DNA of 64,000 nt from Buchnera aphidicola (Pterocallis alni) (lineage in GTDB: Bacteria; Pseudomonadota; Gammaproteobacteria; Enterobacterales; Enterobacteriaceae). Shown one piece after another: positions 49,304 to 61,366 of this stretch. The translations under genes and the position numbers were made by a program. The notes below the pieces were generated by a model. The model worked only from the letters and a program-made list of their open reading frames with translations. It was not told where the DNA came from and did no database searches. The stretch spans positions 62,001 through 126,000 of the forward strand of contig NZ_OZ060377.1 in assembly GCF_964059075.1 (NCBI RefSeq), read 5' to 3'. The stretch's first letter is position 1. Each line of letters opens with the position of its first letter.

Positions 49304-51208
49304 TTATTTTTTTGGTTCTTTGACTTCTTCAAATTCTGCATCGACTACATTTTCTTCTTTTTTAACAGAATTTTCTTTTTTTGTATTAGTTTGTTTTTTT
49401 TGAGATAATTCTATTAATTTAGATGACGCTTTTATTAGGATTTGAATTTTATTTTCTATATCAGATTTATTGTCTGTTTTTAGAGCATTATTCAATTCAT
49501 TGATTTGATTATTAATTTCTTCATATTCTTGTGTACTTAATTGATTTTTCAGTTCTTCAATTTGTTTTTTTGTGTTATGAGAAATTTGATCACCTTGGTT
49601 TTTGATTTTAATTAATTCTTCAAATTGTTTGTCGGATTCAGCATTAATTTCTGCATCAGATATCATTTTTTTTATTTCTTCTTCACTTAATCCTGAAGAT
49701 GCCTGGATAGTGATTTTTTGTTCTTTACCGGTTTTTTTATCTTTAGCGGATACGTGCAATATACCATCTGCGTCAATATCAAATGTTACTTCGATTTGCG
49801 GTATACCTCTTGGAGCGGGTTGTATACCATCTAAATTAAATTGTCCTAATGATTTATTATCAATAGATTTTTTTCTTTCACCTTGTAAAATATGTATTGT
49901 TACTGCAGATTGATTATCTTCTGCTGTTGAAAAAATTTGACTATGTTTTGTAGGTATTGTAGTATTTTTTGTAATTAAAGGAGTCATAATACCACCCATA
50001 GTTTCAATTCCTAATGATAAAGGAGTTACGTCTAATAGCAATACATCTTTAACATTACCAGAAAGTACACCACCTTGTACTGCCGCACCAACAGCAATTG
50101 CTTCATCTGGATTAATATCTTTTCTAGGTTTTTTTCCAAAAAATTGTTCTACTTTAGTTTGTACTAATGGCATTCTGGTTTGCCCACCTACTAATATTAT
50201 TTCATTAATATCAGAAGTTGATAAATTCGCATCTTTCAGTGCTGTTTTTAGTGGATCGATAGATTTTTGAATTAAATCTTCTACTAAAGATTCTAATTTT
50301 GCTCTAGTAATTTTAATGTTTAAGTGTTTTGGTCCATTTGCATCTGCTGTGATATATGGTAAATTAACATCACTTTGTTGAGTAGAGGATAGTTCTATTT
50401 TTGTTTTTTCTGCAGATTCTTTTAATCTTTGCATAGCTAAAGAATCATTTCTTAAATCTACACCTTGTTCTTTTTTAAATTCTGCTACTAGGTAATTTAT
50501 TAATCTATTATCAAAATCTTCTCCACCTAAGTGTGTATCTCCATTGGTAGCAAGTACTTCAAATGTTTTTTCTTGGTCTACATTATCTATTTCTATTATA
50601 GAAATATCAAAAGTACCTCCTCCTAAGTCGTATACTGCTATTATTTTATTTCCTGTACTTTTATCTAATCCATATGCTAAAGCTGCTGCTGTTGGTTCGT
50701 TAATAATACGTTTGACTTCTAGACCAGCAATTTTACCCGCATCTTTTGTTGCTTGTCTTTGAGCATCATTAAAATATGCTGGTACTGTTATTACTGCTTC
50801 TGATATTTTTTCTCCTAAATAATTTTCTGCTGTTTCTTTCATTTTCTTTAATATTTCAGCGGAAATTTGTGGAGGAGCGATATGTTTATTTGTTATATTA
50901 ATCCAGGCATCTCCATTATTTGAATTAACAATTTCATATGGCATAATTTTTATATCTTTTTGTACTTCTTTATCATGGAATTTTCTACCCATTAACCTTT
51001 TTATTGCAAATAAAGTATTTTTTGGATTAGTAATTGATTGACGCTTAGCAGGTTGTCCAACTAGTATTTCTCCTTCTTTGGTATATGCAATAACGGAAGG
51101 GGTAGTACGTTCTCCTTCTTTATTTTCTATAACTTTAGGTTGTGTACCATCCATAATTGCTACGCATGAATTGGTAGTACCTAAATCTATACCTATAATT
51201 TTTCCCAT
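49304..51208 (-). CDS. dnaK: Chaperone protein DnaK (Hsp70)
   Basis: ATP-dependent Hsp70. The 634 residues (E. coli 638) are by far the most conserved in the window. The ATPase domain (about 1-385) has [40 protein letters not shown] and LVGGQTRMP. The substrate-binding domain has [17 protein letters not shown] and HILQGERK, followed by the helical lid and a charged tail ending [23 protein letters not shown]-type ribosome sequence (AGGAAA) precedes ATG 51208. A sigma32-like promoter lies about 90 bp upstream. Confidence 0.98.
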   Translation of the reverse strand: MGKIIGIDLGTTNSCVAIMDGTQPKVIENKEGERTTPSVIAYTKEGEILVGQPAKRQSITNPKNTLFAIKRLMGRKFHDKEVQKDIKIMPYEIVNSNNGDAWINITNKHIAPPQISAEILKKMKETAENYLGEKISEAVITVPAYFNDAQRQATKDAGKIAGLEVKRIINEPTAAALAYGLDKSTGNKIIAVYDLGGGTFDISIIEIDNVDQEKTFEVLATNGDTHLGGEDFDNRLINYLVAEFKKEQGVDLRNDSLAMQRLKESAEKTKIELSSTQQSDVNLPYITADANGPKHLNIKITRAKLESLVEDLIQKSIDPLKTALKDANLSTSDINEIILVGGQTRMPLVQTKVEQFFGKKPRKDINPDEAIAVGAAVQGGVLSGNVKDVLLLDVTPLSLGIETMGGIMTPLITKNTTIPTKHSQIFSTAEDNQSAVTIHILQGERKKSIDNKSLGQFNLDGIQPAPRGIPQIEVTFDIDADGILHVSAKDKKTGKEQKITIQASSGLSEEEIKKMISDAEINAESDKQFEELIKIKNQGDQISHNTKKQIEELKNQLSTQEYEEINNQINELNNALKTDNKSDIENKIQILIKASSKLIELSQKKQTNTKKENSVKKEENVVDAEFEEVKEPKK

Positions 51209-51293
51209 AGAAATTTTCCTTTTTATAAAATAAATTCTTAAATTGTTTTTTTAAATTATATTATTTAATTTATTACATGTATGTAAGTATTAC

Positions 51294-51319
51294 ATAAGGT
51301 CTATTATAAATTGATCAAG
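51294..51319 (-). promoter_or_regulatory. Putative sigma32 heat-shock promoter of dnaK
   Basis: On the minus strand CTTGAT (51314-51319) is followed, after exactly 14 bases, by CCTTAT (51294-51299). The sigma32 consensus is CTTGAA, 13-15 bases, CCCCAT-T; the E. coli dnaK P1 promoter also has CTTGAT and a 14-base gap. The -10 part is degenerate, keeping two of its four C. The GC-bearing words stand out from the flanking A/T. Confidence 0.6.
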
Positions 51320-51467
51320 TTTTTTATTAAAATATTTAAATTATTTATGTACTTAACTAATATAATACTATTTTTAATATTGATCTAGTTAATATTGTAT
51401 TATATTACATAATTATAATATATTTTTTTATTGTAATATTATATTAAAATAAATATAGGAGATTATT

Positions 51468-51845
51468 TTGATCTTACAAATGTTTCGTTTTATTATTTTT
51501 ATTTTTTTTTCTTTTTTAATTTGTTTTATTATGTTATTAGGTGGTTGGTTATTGGGTGGACGTAGTATTTCACGTAGTAAAAATATTCCCTTTGAATCCG
51601 GAGCGATTGCTTACGGTAGTGCTAATTTACGTTTTTCAATACAATTTTATTTATTATCTATATTATTTGTAATTTTTGATATAGAATCTTTATATTTGTA
51701 TACTTGGTCTGTTAATATCAAAATTATTGGTTGGTTGGGTTTTTGTGAAGTTTTTATATTTATTTTTACATTATTATTATCCTTAATTTATATTATTAAT
51801 GAAAAAATTTTTGAATGGGGTGTAAAAAAAAATAATATTATTTAA
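51468..51845 (+). CDS. nuoA: NADH-quinone oxidoreductase subunit A
   Basis: Membrane subunit of complex I at the junction with the peripheral arm. TTG 51468 has AGGAG five bases upstream; ATG 51480 in the same frame is an alternative 17 bases from that site. The protein (125 aa) has three hydrophobic segments and the conserved [45 protein letters not shown] region. First gene of the nuo operon; the 259 bp upstream are shared with divergent dnaK. Confidence 0.94.
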   Translation: MILQMFRFIIFIFFSFLICFIMLLGGWLLGGRSISRSKNIPFESGAIAYGSANLRFSIQFYLLSILFVIFDIESLYLYTWSVNIKIIGWLGFCEVFIFIFTLLLSLIYIINEKIFEWGVKKNNII

Positions 51846-51892
51846 AATATTTTATAATATTGCATAAAAATTTATTGATTAGGAATATATAC

Positions 51893-52564
51893 ATGAAATA
51901 TACTTTAACAAAAATTAATATTGAAAACAATGGTAAATATCCTCAAAACACTAAAAAGTTAGTGAATGACCCATTAAAAGATAAGATTAAAAAGAATATT
52001 TTTACAGGTAAATTAACTCAATTATTACATAAATTAGTTAATTGGAGTAGGAAAAATTCTTTATGGCCTTATAATTTTGGTTTGTCTTGTTGTTATGTTG
52101 AAATGGTAACTTCTTTTACTGCTGTGCATGATGTTGCAAGATTTGGAGCTGAAGTTCTTCGATCTTCCCCCAGACAATCAGATGTTATGATTATTTCTGG
52201 TACTCCATTTATTAAAATGGTTCCTATTATACAGAGATTATATGATCAAATGTTAGAACCAAAATGGGTAATTTCGATGGGTTCTTGTGCTAATTCCGGA
52301 GGTATGTATGATGTTTATTCGGTTGTGCAAGGTGTAGATAAATTTTTACCAGTAGATGTGTATATACCAGGGTGTCCTCCAAGGCCAGAAGCATATATAC
52401 ATGGATTAATGTTACTACAAGAATCTATTGCTCAAGAGAGAAGACCATTATCTTGGGTGGTAGGAGAACAAGGAGTATATAAAGCAAATATGGAATCAAA
52501 AAAAATAATGAAATATGAAGAATATTGTAATATAAGAAATTTACGTACTGTGGATACTATTTAA
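51893..52564 (+). CDS. nuoB: NADH-quinone oxidoreductase subunit B
   Basis: Peripheral-arm subunit carrying cluster N2, which reduces quinone. ATG 51893 has AGGA eight bases upstream; a TTG at 51860 would add 11 residues. The N2 ligands are visible as the tandem cysteines in [10 protein letters not shown] and the single cysteines in MGSCANSGG and [10 protein letters not shown]. Length is 223 (E. coli 220). Confidence 0.96.
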   Translation: MKYTLTKINIENNGKYPQNTKKLVNDPLKDKIKKNIFTGKLTQLLHKLVNWSRKNSLWPYNFGLSCCYVEMVTSFTAVHDVARFGAEVLRSSPRQSDVMIISGTPFIKMVPIIQRLYDQMLEPKWVISMGSCANSGGMYDVYSVVQGVDKFLPVDVYIPGCPPRPEAYIHGLMLLQESIAQERRPLSWVVGEQGVYKANMESKKIMKYEEYCNIRNLRTVDTI

Positions 52565-52669
52565 ATTGTATTTATATTATATTGAATTGAATATTTTTTG
52601 ATATTTTTGATTTGTTTAAATTGTTTATACATTATTAATGTTTATTTTATTATTGAGTTATTTTTTATT

Positions 52670-54409
52670 ATGGATATTCTTTTTCAAGAATTATGTAATA
52701 AATTTAAAAATTATAAATTTATTATACAAAATACGTTTTTTCCATGTCCTGTAATTTGGGTTGATAAAAAAATTTTAATTATGATTCTGAGATTTTTGAA
52801 ACATGTTCCTAAATCTTATAATATGTTATTTGATCTGCATGGTGTTGATGAAAGAATCAGAAAATATAGAACTAATTTACCATGTGCGGATTTTTCTGTC
52901 TTCTATCATTTAATAAATTTAGAAAAAAATATTGATGTTGTCATTAAAGTTCCTTTATTTATCCATGATTTACATGTTCCTACTATAACTTCTATTTTTC
53001 CTAATGCTAATTGGTACGAACGAGAAACGTGGGAAATGTTTGGTATTGTTTTTGATCAACATCCTAATTTAAATCGAATTATTATGCCAAAAAGTTGGGT
53101 AGGTTTTCCATTAAGGAAAGATTACCCTTCAAGAGCTACTGAAAATCATTCTTTTTTTTTAAATAAAATAAAAGAAGATGATTATATGAATGATTTGTCG
53201 TTTAATCCAAAAGATTGGGGTATGAATATAAAAAGTGAAAGTGCGGATTTTATGTTTTTAAATCTTGGGCCTAATCATCCTTCCGCCCATGGAGCTTTTA
53301 GAATTGTTTTACAATTAGATGGTGAAAAAATATTAGATTGTGTGCCAGATATTGGATATCATCATAGAGGAGCTGAAAAAATAGCCGAGCGTCAGTCGTG
53401 GCATAGTTATATTCCATATACTGATAGGATTGAATATTTAGGTGGTTGTGTTAATGAAATGCCTTATATTTTAGCTGTAGAAAAATTAGCTCGTATTCAA
53501 GTTTCTAGTAGAGTACAGGTGATTCGTGTGATGTTATCTGAATTATTTAGAATTAACAGCCATTTATTATATATTTCTACTTTTATTCAAGATGTTGGAG
53601 CGATGACTCCTGTTTTTTTAGCTTTTACAGACAGGCAAAAGATATATGATTTAATTGAAGCAATAACAGGAGCGAGAATGCATCCTGCTTGGTTTAGAAT
53701 TGGTGGATTAGCTAGTGATTTACCTATTGGGTGGGATAAATTATTATTACATTTCTTAAATTGGATGCCAAAAAGATTACAATCCTATATTGATGTTGCT
53801 ATAAAAAATAATATTTTAATTAATCGATCTAAAGGTATTGCAGTATACAATAAATCTAATGCTTTAGATTGGGGTATAACTGGAGCTGGTTTACGAGCTA
53901 CTGGTGTTAATTTTGATGTTAGAAAGAATAGACCGTATTCAGGTTATGAAAATTTTGATTTTGAGGTTCCAATAGGTGGTGGAAATAGTGATGCTTATTC
54001 ACGAGTAGTATTAAAAATTGAAGAAATTAAACAAAGTTTAATTATTTTACAACAATGTTTAAAAAATATGCCTGAAGGTCCATTTAAATCTATACATCCA
54101 CTCACTACACCTCCCGATAAAAAATTAACACTACATAATATTGAAACTATGATTACACATTTTTTACAAGTATCTTGGGGTCCTGTAATGCCACCGAATG
54201 AAAGTTTTCAAATGATTGAAGCTACAAAAGGTATTAATAGTTATTACTTAATTAGTGATGGTACTACTACTAGTTATAGAACTAGAATTCGCACACCAAG
54301 TTTCCCGCATTTGCAGCAAATCCCTTCCGTTATTAGAGGTAGTTTAATATCTGATTTAATTGTATATTTAGGTAGTATTGATTTTGTTATGTCTGATGTT
54401 GATAGGTAA
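52670..54409 (+). CDS. nuoC: NADH-quinone oxidoreductase subunit C/D (fused)
   Basis: Fused NuoCD of complex I, as in enterobacteria. ATG 52670 gives 579 residues (E. coli about 596-600); an in-frame upstream extension reads as unrelated hydrophobic sequence. The NuoC part (about 1-180) ends in [25 protein letters not shown] and FPLRKDYP. The NuoD part has [35 protein letters not shown] and the quinone-site region, and ends [22 protein letters not shown]. The quinone-site His in GPNHPSAHG is retained. Confidence 0.96.
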   Translation: MDILFQELCNKFKNYKFIIQNTFFPCPVIWVDKKILIMILRFLKHVPKSYNMLFDLHGVDERIRKYRTNLPCADFSVFYHLINLEKNIDVVIKVPLFIHDLHVPTITSIFPNANWYERETWEMFGIVFDQHPNLNRIIMPKSWVGFPLRKDYPSRATENHSFFLNKIKEDDYMNDLSFNPKDWGMNIKSESADFMFLNLGPNHPSAHGAFRIVLQLDGEKILDCVPDIGYHHRGAEKIAERQSWHSYIPYTDRIEYLGGCVNEMPYILAVEKLARIQVSSRVQVIRVMLSELFRINSHLLYISTFIQDVGAMTPVFLAFTDRQKIYDLIEAITGARMHPAWFRIGGLASDLPIGWDKLLLHFLNWMPKRLQSYIDVAIKNNILINRSKGIAVYNKSNALDWGITGAGLRATGVNFDVRKNRPYSGYENFDFEVPIGGGNSDAYSRVVLKIEEIKQSLIILQQCLKNMPEGPFKSIHPLTTPPDKKLTLHNIETMITHFLQVSWGPVMPPNESFQMIEATKGINSYYLISDGTTTSYRTRIRTPSFPHLQQIPSVIRGSLISDLIVYLGSIDFVMSDVDR

Positions 54410-54437
54410 TATTACAATATGACTTGTGAATATATAT

Positions 54438-54917
54438 ATGATAAAAAAAAATTTACTAAGTAGTGTAGAATTATATTATATTAATAAAGAAAAAGCACAG
54501 TATGAAACACTGAGAGCAATTTCCATTGAAGCATTAAAAATTGTACAAGGTTTTAGAGGTTGGGTTTCTGATGAAATGATAGTAGAAATAGCTAAAGTAT
54601 TAAATATGTCTAGTAGTGATTTAGAAGAAATAGCAACTTTTTATAGTCAAATATATCGTTGTCCTGTTGGCAACAATGTAATTCGATACTGTAATAGCTC
54701 TGTTTGTTATATCATGGGATGTAATAATATACAATATACATTTGAAAAATATTTAAATATTAAACCTGGACAAACTACTTTTGATAATTTGTTTACCTTA
54801 TTACCTATTTCTTGTTTAGGGAATTGTGATAAATCTCCGGTAATTATGATTAATAATGATACATATTCTAATGTAAATGATCATTGTATCCCTATTTTAT
54901 TAGAGAAATATAAATGA
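54438..54917 (+). CDS. nuoE: NADH-quinone oxidoreductase subunit E
   Basis: Binds the [2Fe-2S] cluster N1a beside the FMN. The four ligand cysteines are in RYCNSSVC and SCLGNCDK, with [18 protein letters not shown] between them. I take ATG 54438 (159 aa); GTG 54426 in frame adds four residues and neither start has a clear ribosome site. The last four bases overlap the nuoF start (ATGA). Confidence 0.94.
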   Translation: MIKKNLLSSVELYYINKEKAQYETLRAISIEALKIVQGFRGWVSDEMIVEIAKVLNMSSSDLEEIATFYSQIYRCPVGNNVIRYCNSSVCYIMGCNNIQYTFEKYLNIKPGQTTFDNLFTLLPISCLGNCDKSPVIMINNDTYSNVNDHCIPILLEKYK

Positions 54918-56248
54918 TAAAAATTATTAAAAATCCTGAAACACATCCTTTGACTTGGTGGTTAAATGAAACTAAGGATGTAGTTTGGATTCATGAGTAT
55001 CATAAAAAAAATGGTTATTCTGGTTTGAAATTAGCATTGCAATCCATGGATTCTAAAAAAATTATTAATATTATTACAGACTCAAAATTAAGAGGAAGAG
55101 GTGGGGGTGGTTTTTTTACTGGGTTAAAGTGGAATCTAATGTCTAAAAAAAAAGATAATACTGTAAGATATTTGTTATGTAATGCTGATGAAATGGAACC
55201 AGGCACTTATAAAGATCGTTTATTATTAGAAAAAATACCTCATCAATTAATTGAGGGTATGATAATTGCTGGTTTTGCTTTACAAACAACTAAGTCGTAT
55301 ATTTTTTTAAGAGGTGAGTATGTGTATGCAGAAAGTATTTTAAAACGTGCTATTTTAGAAGCTAAACATTATGGATATTTGGGTTCTGGTATTTTAGGTA
55401 GTGCTTTTAATTTTGATATTACTATACATACTGGTGCAGGTAGATATATTTGTGGTGAAGAGACAGCTTTAATTAATTCTTTAGAAGGATATAGAGCTAA
55501 TCCACGAATTAAACCTCCATTTCCAGCCTCAATAGGTTTATGGGGTAAACCTACATGTGTAAATAATGTGGAAACTCTATCGAATGTACCATCTATTATT
55601 TTACACGGTGCAAATTGGTATAATAATTTATCTAATAGTAAAGATTCTGGTACAAAATTAATGGGTTTTTCGGGTCGAGTGAATAATCCTGGAGTATGGG
55701 AAGTTCCTTTTGGTATATCAGCTTATGAATTATTAGAGGATTATGCTCATGGTATGCAACATGGTTTTTTTTTAAAAGCTTGGCAACCTGGTGGAGCAGG
55801 AACGGATTTTTTAACTGAGAAAAATATTAATGTAAAAATGGATTTTGATAGTATTGCGCACATTGGTAGTCGTTTTGGTACTGGATTAGTGATGGCAGTT
55901 GATCATACAATTAGTATTGTATCTTTAGTATTAAATTTAGAGCGTTTTTTTGCAAAAGAATCGTGTGGATTATGTACTCCTTGCAGAGATGGTTTACCGT
56001 GGATTGTAAATATTTTGCAATCTTTTGAAGATAAATCGGCTAGATCAGGTGATATTGAAATTTTAGAAGATTTGTGTTTACAATTAGGTCCTGGAAAAAC
56101 TGTTTGTGCACATGCACCGGGTGCAATTGAACCATTGCAAAGTGCTATTAAATTGTTTCGAGGTGAATTTGAACAAGGAATTAGTAAACAGAAACCTACT
56201 CTTTTTACGCAAAGGATTCAAGAAAATATTTTTCCATTGCATTTATAA
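54914..56248 (+). CDS. nuoF: NADH-quinone oxidoreductase subunit F
   Basis: NADH- and FMN-binding subunit with cluster N3, the electron entry point of complex I. The glycine-rich nucleotide loop is [14 protein letters not shown] near residue 60, followed by [15 protein letters not shown] and [21 protein letters not shown] (FMN). The N3 ligands are in [11 protein letters not shown] and VCAHAPGA. Length is 444 (E. coli 445). FMN is an obligate cofactor, although the ribF slot in this window is empty. Confidence 0.97.
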   Translation: MIKIIKNPETHPLTWWLNETKDVVWIHEYHKKNGYSGLKLALQSMDSKKIINIITDSKLRGRGGGGFFTGLKWNLMSKKKDNTVRYLLCNADEMEPGTYKDRLLLEKIPHQLIEGMIIAGFALQTTKSYIFLRGEYVYAESILKRAILEAKHYGYLGSGILGSAFNFDITIHTGAGRYICGEETALINSLEGYRANPRIKPPFPASIGLWGKPTCVNNVETLSNVPSIILHGANWYNNLSNSKDSGTKLMGFSGRVNNPGVWEVPFGISAYELLEDYAHGMQHGFFLKAWQPGGAGTDFLTEKNINVKMDFDSIAHIGSRFGTGLVMAVDHTISIVSLVLNLERFFAKESCGLCTPCRDGLPWIVNILQSFEDKSARSGDIEILEDLCLQLGPGKTVCAHAPGAIEPLQSAIKLFRGEFEQGISKQKPTLFTQRIQENIFPLHL

Positions 56249-56286
56249 TTTTTTTTTTATTTAATATTTATTTTGGAATTTTTATT

Positions 56287-58998
56287 ATGGCTATTATTTA
56301 TATTAACAATGATAAGTATGTTATGGATGACAATAGAAATTTATTACAAAATTGTTTGTCATGTAATATAGATATACCTTATTTTTGTTGGCATCCTGAT
56401 TTAGGTAGTGCAGGAGTATGTCGGTTATGTGCTGTGAAACAATATAGTAGTGTAGATGATAAATGTGGTAAGATTGTTATGTCTTGTATGACACCTTCGT
56501 TACATAATACAATTATTTCTACAGTTGATTCACAAGTATTAAAATTTAGAAAAGGAATAATAGAATTATTAATGACTAATCATCCGCATGATTGCCCTAT
56601 ATGTGAAGAAGGTGGTAATTGTCATTTACAAGATATGACTGTTATGACTAAACATAATTTTAGAAGATATATATATAAAAAGCGCACACACAAGAGTCAA
56701 TATCTAGGTGATTTTATTTCTCATCAAATGAATCGTTGTATTAGTTGTTATCGATGTGTACGTTATTATAAAGATTATGCTGGTGGAAATGATTTTGGAG
56801 TATATGGTATAGGAAATAATGTTTATTTTGGTCGATTTAAAGAAGGGGTATTAGAGAATGAACATTCTGGTAATTTAATTGAGGTTTGCCCAACTGGTGT
56901 TTTTACAGATAAACTAAATTCGCATAATTATAACAGAAAATGGGATTTACAGTATTCTCCTAGTATTTGTCAACATTGTAGTATAGGATGTAACATAAAT
57001 ATTGGAGAAAGATATGGTAGAGTTAATAAAGTAGAGAATAGATATCATCCCAATATTAATGGTTATTTTTTATGTGATTTGGGAAGATTTGGTTATGATT
57101 ATACTAATTTAAAAAATAGAATTAAATATCCTATACAAAAAAAAAATAATTATAGTATTTCTGTTAGTAAAAATGATACTATTATGATTATATCGAAAAT
57201 ATTAAAAAATAACAAAAATGTTATTGGGATAGGATCTAATCGATCTAGTATAGAAAATAATTTTTCTTTACGAGAATTGGTTGGGGTAGAAAATTTTTCT
57301 AGTGGAATGTATGATACAGAACATCTATGTATAAAATTGATTATAGAAATTTTAAAAAATAGTGGGATTTATACCCCTACTATCCGTGAAATAGAATCAT
57401 ATGATATTGTTTTAATACTCGGAGAAGATATTACACAAGTTGCTCCAAGAATGGATTTAGCTATTAGGAAATTAAATAAGAATAATCAGCTAGATAGTGA
57501 TAGTAAAAGTTATATTCCATCTTGGCATAGTGCAGCTTTATTAAATGCATCAAATACCAAGGAAAATTTTATTTATATTTTATATACTCATGAAATGAAA
57601 TTAAGTAGCATTTCAAATTTTAATTATTACGGTTCTGTACAAGAACAAGAACATTTTGCATGTTCGATAGCAGATTATATTAATAAAAAAAATACATGTA
57701 TAAAATATTTAAATTCTGATGTAAAAGATCAAGTATGTTTAATATCACAAAAATTATTGTCTTGTAAAAAACCATTAATTATTTCTGGATCTAGTTTAGG
57801 TAGTATAAATTTAATAAAATCTGCTGTAAATATTGCGAAAGGATTACAGTATGTGAAAAAAGATGTTGGTTTAGTTTTATTAACTTCGTCTAATAACAGT
57901 ATTGGTGTAGGTATGATGTCTGATATATCTTTAAATTCTGTTTGTAATAAAGTGCTTAGTAATCAAGTAGATACATTAATAATATTAGAAAATGATTTAT
58001 ATAGGAATGAATTTAAAGGATTAATAGATATTGTATTTGGTAAGTTAAAAAATTTAATTGTTTTAGATAATCATATCAATAAAACTGTTAAAAAAAGCAC
58101 TTTCTTTATTCCTATTTCAAATTTTTCTGAAGGTTCAGGTACTATTATTAATTATGAAGGACGTGTTCAACGTTTTTTTTCTGTTTTTTCTCCGAAAATA
58201 TATAATAGTAAAATATGTATTTTAGAAGGTTGGCAATGGTTATATAAAATACTTTTTTATATTAATAATATTGAATATAAAAATATTAATTTAGATTTTA
58301 TCATACGAGAATATATAAAAAAAATTCCTAATTTTGATAAAATCAAACATATGATTCTTGATTCATCATTTCGTTTTTTTGGTAAAAAAATAGCTCGTTC
58401 ACATTATAGAATTAGTGGCAGAACATCTATGTTCTCTCATATTAATATACATGAACCAGCACAAAGTACAGATTATAATACTATTTTTTCATTTTCTATG
58501 GAAGGTATACAACAACCCCAACAAAATTTTTCTTATTTGCCTTTTGTTTGGTCTCCTGGTTGGAATTCTATACAATCTTGGAATAAATACTTATCAAAAA
58601 GTCATATTTATAATTCAGGCATTAGATTATTTAAAACATGTGATATAGATAGAAAATATTTTTTTAATGATATATCTTTCCGTTTTATTTCTAAAGATGA
58701 ATGGAATATTGTTCCATATTATTTATTATTTGGTAATGAAGAATTAAGTCAAAAATCATCTGTGATAAAAAAAAAATGTATTGTACAGTATGCTTTAATT
58801 AGTGTGAAATATCAAAAAATAATAGGATTGCATAAGAAATATTTTATTAAATTTTATTGTTCTGGTCAATTATTTAGGATTTCTGTAAAATTTTCGGATA
58901 AATTACCATTAAAACATATAGGGTTACCGGTTGGTAGGTATGGTATACCTAAAAGTTTAATTGGTCAGACTATTCAAAAAATAAGAGGTATAATTTAA
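56287..58998 (+). CDS. nuoG: NADH-quinone oxidoreductase subunit G
   Basis: Largest peripheral-arm subunit, 903 residues (E. coli 908). All expected Fe-S ligand sets are visible. N1b is [23 protein letters not shown] and MSCMTP. N5 is [19 protein letters not shown]4 is [13 protein letters not shown] with VCPTGVF. The extra N7 cluster found in E. coli-type enzymes is [11 protein letters not shown] with [10 protein letters not shown]. The molybdopterin-like C-terminal region (from about 220) is more diverged, but ALREIESYD-like and RYSGRTxM-like segments remain. Confidence 0.97.
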   Translation: MAIIYINNDKYVMDDNRNLLQNCLSCNIDIPYFCWHPDLGSAGVCRLCAVKQYSSVDDKCGKIVMSCMTPSLHNTIISTVDSQVLKFRKGIIELLMTNHPHDCPICEEGGNCHLQDMTVMTKHNFRRYIYKKRTHKSQYLGDFISHQMNRCISCYRCVRYYKDYAGGNDFGVYGIGNNVYFGRFKEGVLENEHSGNLIEVCPTGVFTDKLNSHNYNRKWDLQYSPSICQHCSIGCNINIGERYGRVNKVENRYHPNINGYFLCDLGRFGYDYTNLKNRIKYPIQKKNNYSISVSKNDTIMIISKILKNNKNVIGIGSNRSSIENNFSLRELVGVENFSSGMYDTEHLCIKLIIEILKNSGIYTPTIREIESYDIVLILGEDITQVAPRMDLAIRKLNKNNQLDSDSKSYIPSWHSAALLNASNTKENFIYILYTHEMKLSSISNFNYYGSVQEQEHFACSIADYINKKNTCIKYLNSDVKDQVCLISQKLLSCKKPLIISGSSLGSINLIKSAVNIAKGLQYVKKDVGLVLLTSSNNSIGVGMMSDISLNSVCNKVLSNQVDTLIILENDLYRNEFKGLIDIVFGKLKNLIVLDNHINKTVKKSTFFIPISNFSEGSGTIINYEGRVQRFFSVFSPKIYNSKICILEGWQWLYKILFYINNIEYKNINLDFIIREYIKKIPNFDKIKHMILDSSFRFFGKKIARSHYRISGRTSMFSHINIHEPAQSTDYNTIFSFSMEGIQQPQQNFSYLPFVWSPGWNSIQSWNKYLSKSHIYNSGIRLFKTCDIDRKYFFNDISFRFISKDEWNIVPYYLLFGNEELSQKSSVIKKKCIVQYALISVKYQKIIGLHKKYFIKFYCSGQLFRISVKFSDKLPLKHIGLPVGRYGIPKSLIGQTIQKIRGII

Positions 58999-59005
58999 AA
59001 ATTTG

Positions 59006-59974
59006 ATGACATTTTTTTTAAGTAGTATAATGTGTATTCTTAGTTATTGTTTACAACCAATAATTATCGTATTTTTAATAATTTTGTGTGGTGCCATGTT
59101 AAGTTTTGTAGAACGAAGAGTGTTAGGGATATTTCAAAATAGATATGGTCCTAACAGAGTTGGATGGAATGGTACATTACAAGTTTTTGCTGATATTATT
59201 AAGATGTTATTTAAAGAAGACTGGGTTCCTAGATTTAGTAAATCGTTTATATTTATTATCGCTCCTATTATTTCTTTTATTTCTTTACTTTTAGTATTAG
59301 CTTCAATTCCTGTTGGTTGGCATTCTTTGATTATTGATTTAAATATAGGAATTTTGTTTTTTTTAATCATGGCATCTTTATCAGTATATTCAATTTTATT
59401 TGCTGGTTGGTCTAGTAATAATAAATATGCTTTATTAGGTGCGATTCGAGCTATAGCTCAAACGCTAAGTTACGAAGTTTTTTTGGGTTTATCTTTTATG
59501 GGGGTAGTATCTAAAGCACATTCTTTTAACTTAATTGATATTATATATTCTCAAAAAGGTATATGGAATATCATTCCACAATTTATTGGTTTTTTAATTT
59601 TTTTTATTGCTGGATTAGCTTTATGCCATCGTCATCCTTTTGATCAACCCGAAGCGGAACAAGAATTAGCCGATGGATATCATATTGAGTATTCTGGTAT
59701 GAAATTTGGTCTATTTTTTATTGGACAGTATATTTCTATGATTACTGTATCATCTTTAATAACAGTATTATTTTTAGGAGGATGGTTAGGACCTGTTTTC
59801 CCTGGATTAATATGGTTTTTTTTAAAAACTATTTTATTAATAATATTTTTCATTTTAATTCGCGCTTCTTTACCGAGACCTAGATATGATCAAATGTTAT
59901 ATTTTGGTTGGGTGATTGGTTTACCTTTATCATTATTAAACTTATTATTCACTGCTTTTTTTATATTACTTTAG
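59006..59974 (+). CDS. nuoH: NADH-quinone oxidoreductase subunit H
   Basis: Membrane subunit forming the quinone chamber and first half-channel. ATG 59006 follows the nuoG stop by seven bases; TTG 59003 in frame is a weaker choice. About eight hydrophobic segments are visible, with [22 protein letters not shown] near residue 37, [14 protein letters not shown], and the acidic chamber loop [29 protein letters not shown]. Length is 322 (E. coli 325). Confidence 0.97.
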   Translation: MTFFLSSIMCILSYCLQPIIIVFLIILCGAMLSFVERRVLGIFQNRYGPNRVGWNGTLQVFADIIKMLFKEDWVPRFSKSFIFIIAPIISFISLLLVLASIPVGWHSLIIDLNIGILFFLIMASLSVYSILFAGWSSNNKYALLGAIRAIAQTLSYEVFLGLSFMGVVSKAHSFNLIDIIYSQKGIWNIIPQFIGFLIFFIAGLALCHRHPFDQPEAEQELADGYHIEYSGMKFGLFFIGQYISMITVSSLITVLFLGGWLGPVFPGLIWFFLKTILLIIFFILIRASLPRPRYDQMLYFGWVIGLPLSLLNLLFTAFFILL

Positions 59975-59987
59975 TAATAGGAATTGT

Positions 59988-60527
59988 ATGATTGTAAAAA
60001 ATATAATTTTAGGTTTTTGGAGTCAATTATTAAGTATTTTTATTACTATTAAACATATGTTTGAGAAACGTGAAACTTTATTATATCCTGATCAACCTAT
60101 TTATCTTCCCCCAAGATATCGTGGTCGTATAGTATTAACTAAGGACCCGGATGGAATGGATAGATGCGTGGCATGTAATTTATGTTCTGTAGTGTGTCCT
60201 GTTGGTTGCATATCTTTACAGAAAGCACAATCTAAATCTGGTAGATGGTTTCCCAAATTTTTTAGAATTAATTTTTCTCGTTGTATTTTTTGTGGTTTAT
60301 GTGAGGAAGCTTGCCCAACTACTGCAATTCAATTAATACCTGATTTTGAGTTGAGTGATTTTAAAAGACAAGATTTACTATATAATAAAAAAGATTTATC
60401 TATTTCCGGTTCTGGAAAAAGTCCTGATTATAATTTTTATAAACAGTGTGGTATATCAGTATTAGGAAGTAATAATAATTCTAGTATTAATGCTACTCCA
60501 GTAAATGTGAAAGATTTATTATCTTAG
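59988..60527 (+). CDS. nuoI: NADH-quinone oxidoreductase subunit I
   Basis: Carries the two [4Fe-4S] clusters N6a and N6b that lead to N2. The ferredoxin motifs are [15 protein letters not shown] and [15 protein letters not shown], each with the full cysteine set. The N-terminal amphipathic helix includes the family's [24 protein letters not shown]. Length is 179 (E. coli 180). Confidence 0.97.
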   Translation: MIVKNIILGFWSQLLSIFITIKHMFEKRETLLYPDQPIYLPPRYRGRIVLTKDPDGMDRCVACNLCSVVCPVGCISLQKAQSKSGRWFPKFFRINFSRCIFCGLCEEACPTTAIQLIPDFELSDFKRQDLLYNKKDLSISGSGKSPDYNFYKQCGISVLGSNNNSSINATPVNVKDLLS

Positions 60528-60538
60528 GAAAATATGAA

Positions 60539-61060
60539 ATGTTATCTTTTTTTTATTTTTTTGCTTTTTTTACTATACTGTTTACCATATTATCCATTAT
60601 ACAAGATAATGTGATATATGCTTTATTTTATTTTTCTATTTCTATTTTAACAACATCCATGGTATTTTTTTTATTAGGTAATTATTTTATAGGGTCTTTT
60701 CATATCATTATATATTCTGGGGCTATTATAGTATTTTTTATTTTTGTTATTATGATGTTTAATTTAGATAAATATAGTACATGTAATGATAGTGTTGGTA
60801 AAAATGTTATTTTTATTCTTTCTTTTTTATCTATGATTACTATGTGTTTGTTATTATGTAAATTGTTTCTTTTTTTAAAAGATAAAGATATTTTTTATAC
60901 TATTATAAATTTGAAGTTGTTAGGTATTGCTTTATTTGGACCATATATTTTAATAGTTGAATTTATTTCTATCTTACTATTATCGGTTTTAATTACAATT
61001 TGTTTAATGGCAAAAAGTGAAAGATTATTAATATCACATACAATCAAAAAGGATATATGA
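60539..61060 (+). CDS. nuoJ: NADH-quinone oxidoreductase subunit J
   Basis: Membrane subunit with five predicted hydrophobic segments in 173 residues (E. coli 184). The conserved segment IYSGAIIVFFIFVIMMFNLD, with the pi-bulge helix region of TM3, is intact. It starts 11 bases after nuoI and ends three bases before nuoK. A+T bias makes it very Phe/Ile-rich. Confidence 0.94.
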   Translation: MLSFFYFFAFFTILFTILSIIQDNVIYALFYFSISILTTSMVFFLLGNYFIGSFHIIIYSGAIIVFFIFVIMMFNLDKYSTCNDSVGKNVIFILSFLSMITMCLLLCKLFLFLKDKDIFYTIINLKLLGIALFGPYILIVEFISILLLSVLITICLMAKSERLLISHTIKKDI

Positions 61061-61063
61061 TAA

Positions 61064-61366
61064 ATGATTTCTGTCTCTCATATTTTGATATTTTCATTAA
61101 TATTATTTTTATTAGGTTTTTGGTCTTTAATGATTAATAAAAATATATTGTTTATATTTATTAGTTTAGAAATTATGATAAATTCTATTAGTGTAGCTTT
61201 AGTTTGTATTAGTAGTTATTGGAACCATATTGATGGTGCTATATTATATATATTATTAATTACTATATCTGCAATAGAATTAAGTATTAATTTATTATTA
61301 TTAATACAGTGTTATCAAAAAAAGAATATTTTAAGTATTGATAAATTAAGTGAGATGGTTGGATGA
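61064..61366 (+). CDS. nuoK: NADH-quinone oxidoreductase subunit K
   Basis: Antiporter-like small membrane subunit of the proton path, 100 residues as in E. coli, with three hydrophobic segments. The two conserved intramembrane glutamates are in SLEIMINSIS and SAIELSINLLLLI. The last four bases overlap the nuoL start. Confidence 0.95.
   Translation: MISVSHILIFSLILFLLGFWSLMINKNILFIFISLEIMINSISVALVCISSYWNHIDGAILYILLITISAIELSINLLLLIQCYQKKNILSIDKLSEMVG

Noticed and set aside
52598-52669. Upstream extension of nuoCD
   Set aside because: 24 hydrophobic residues with no counterpart in NuoC; it reads as A+T-rich spacer.
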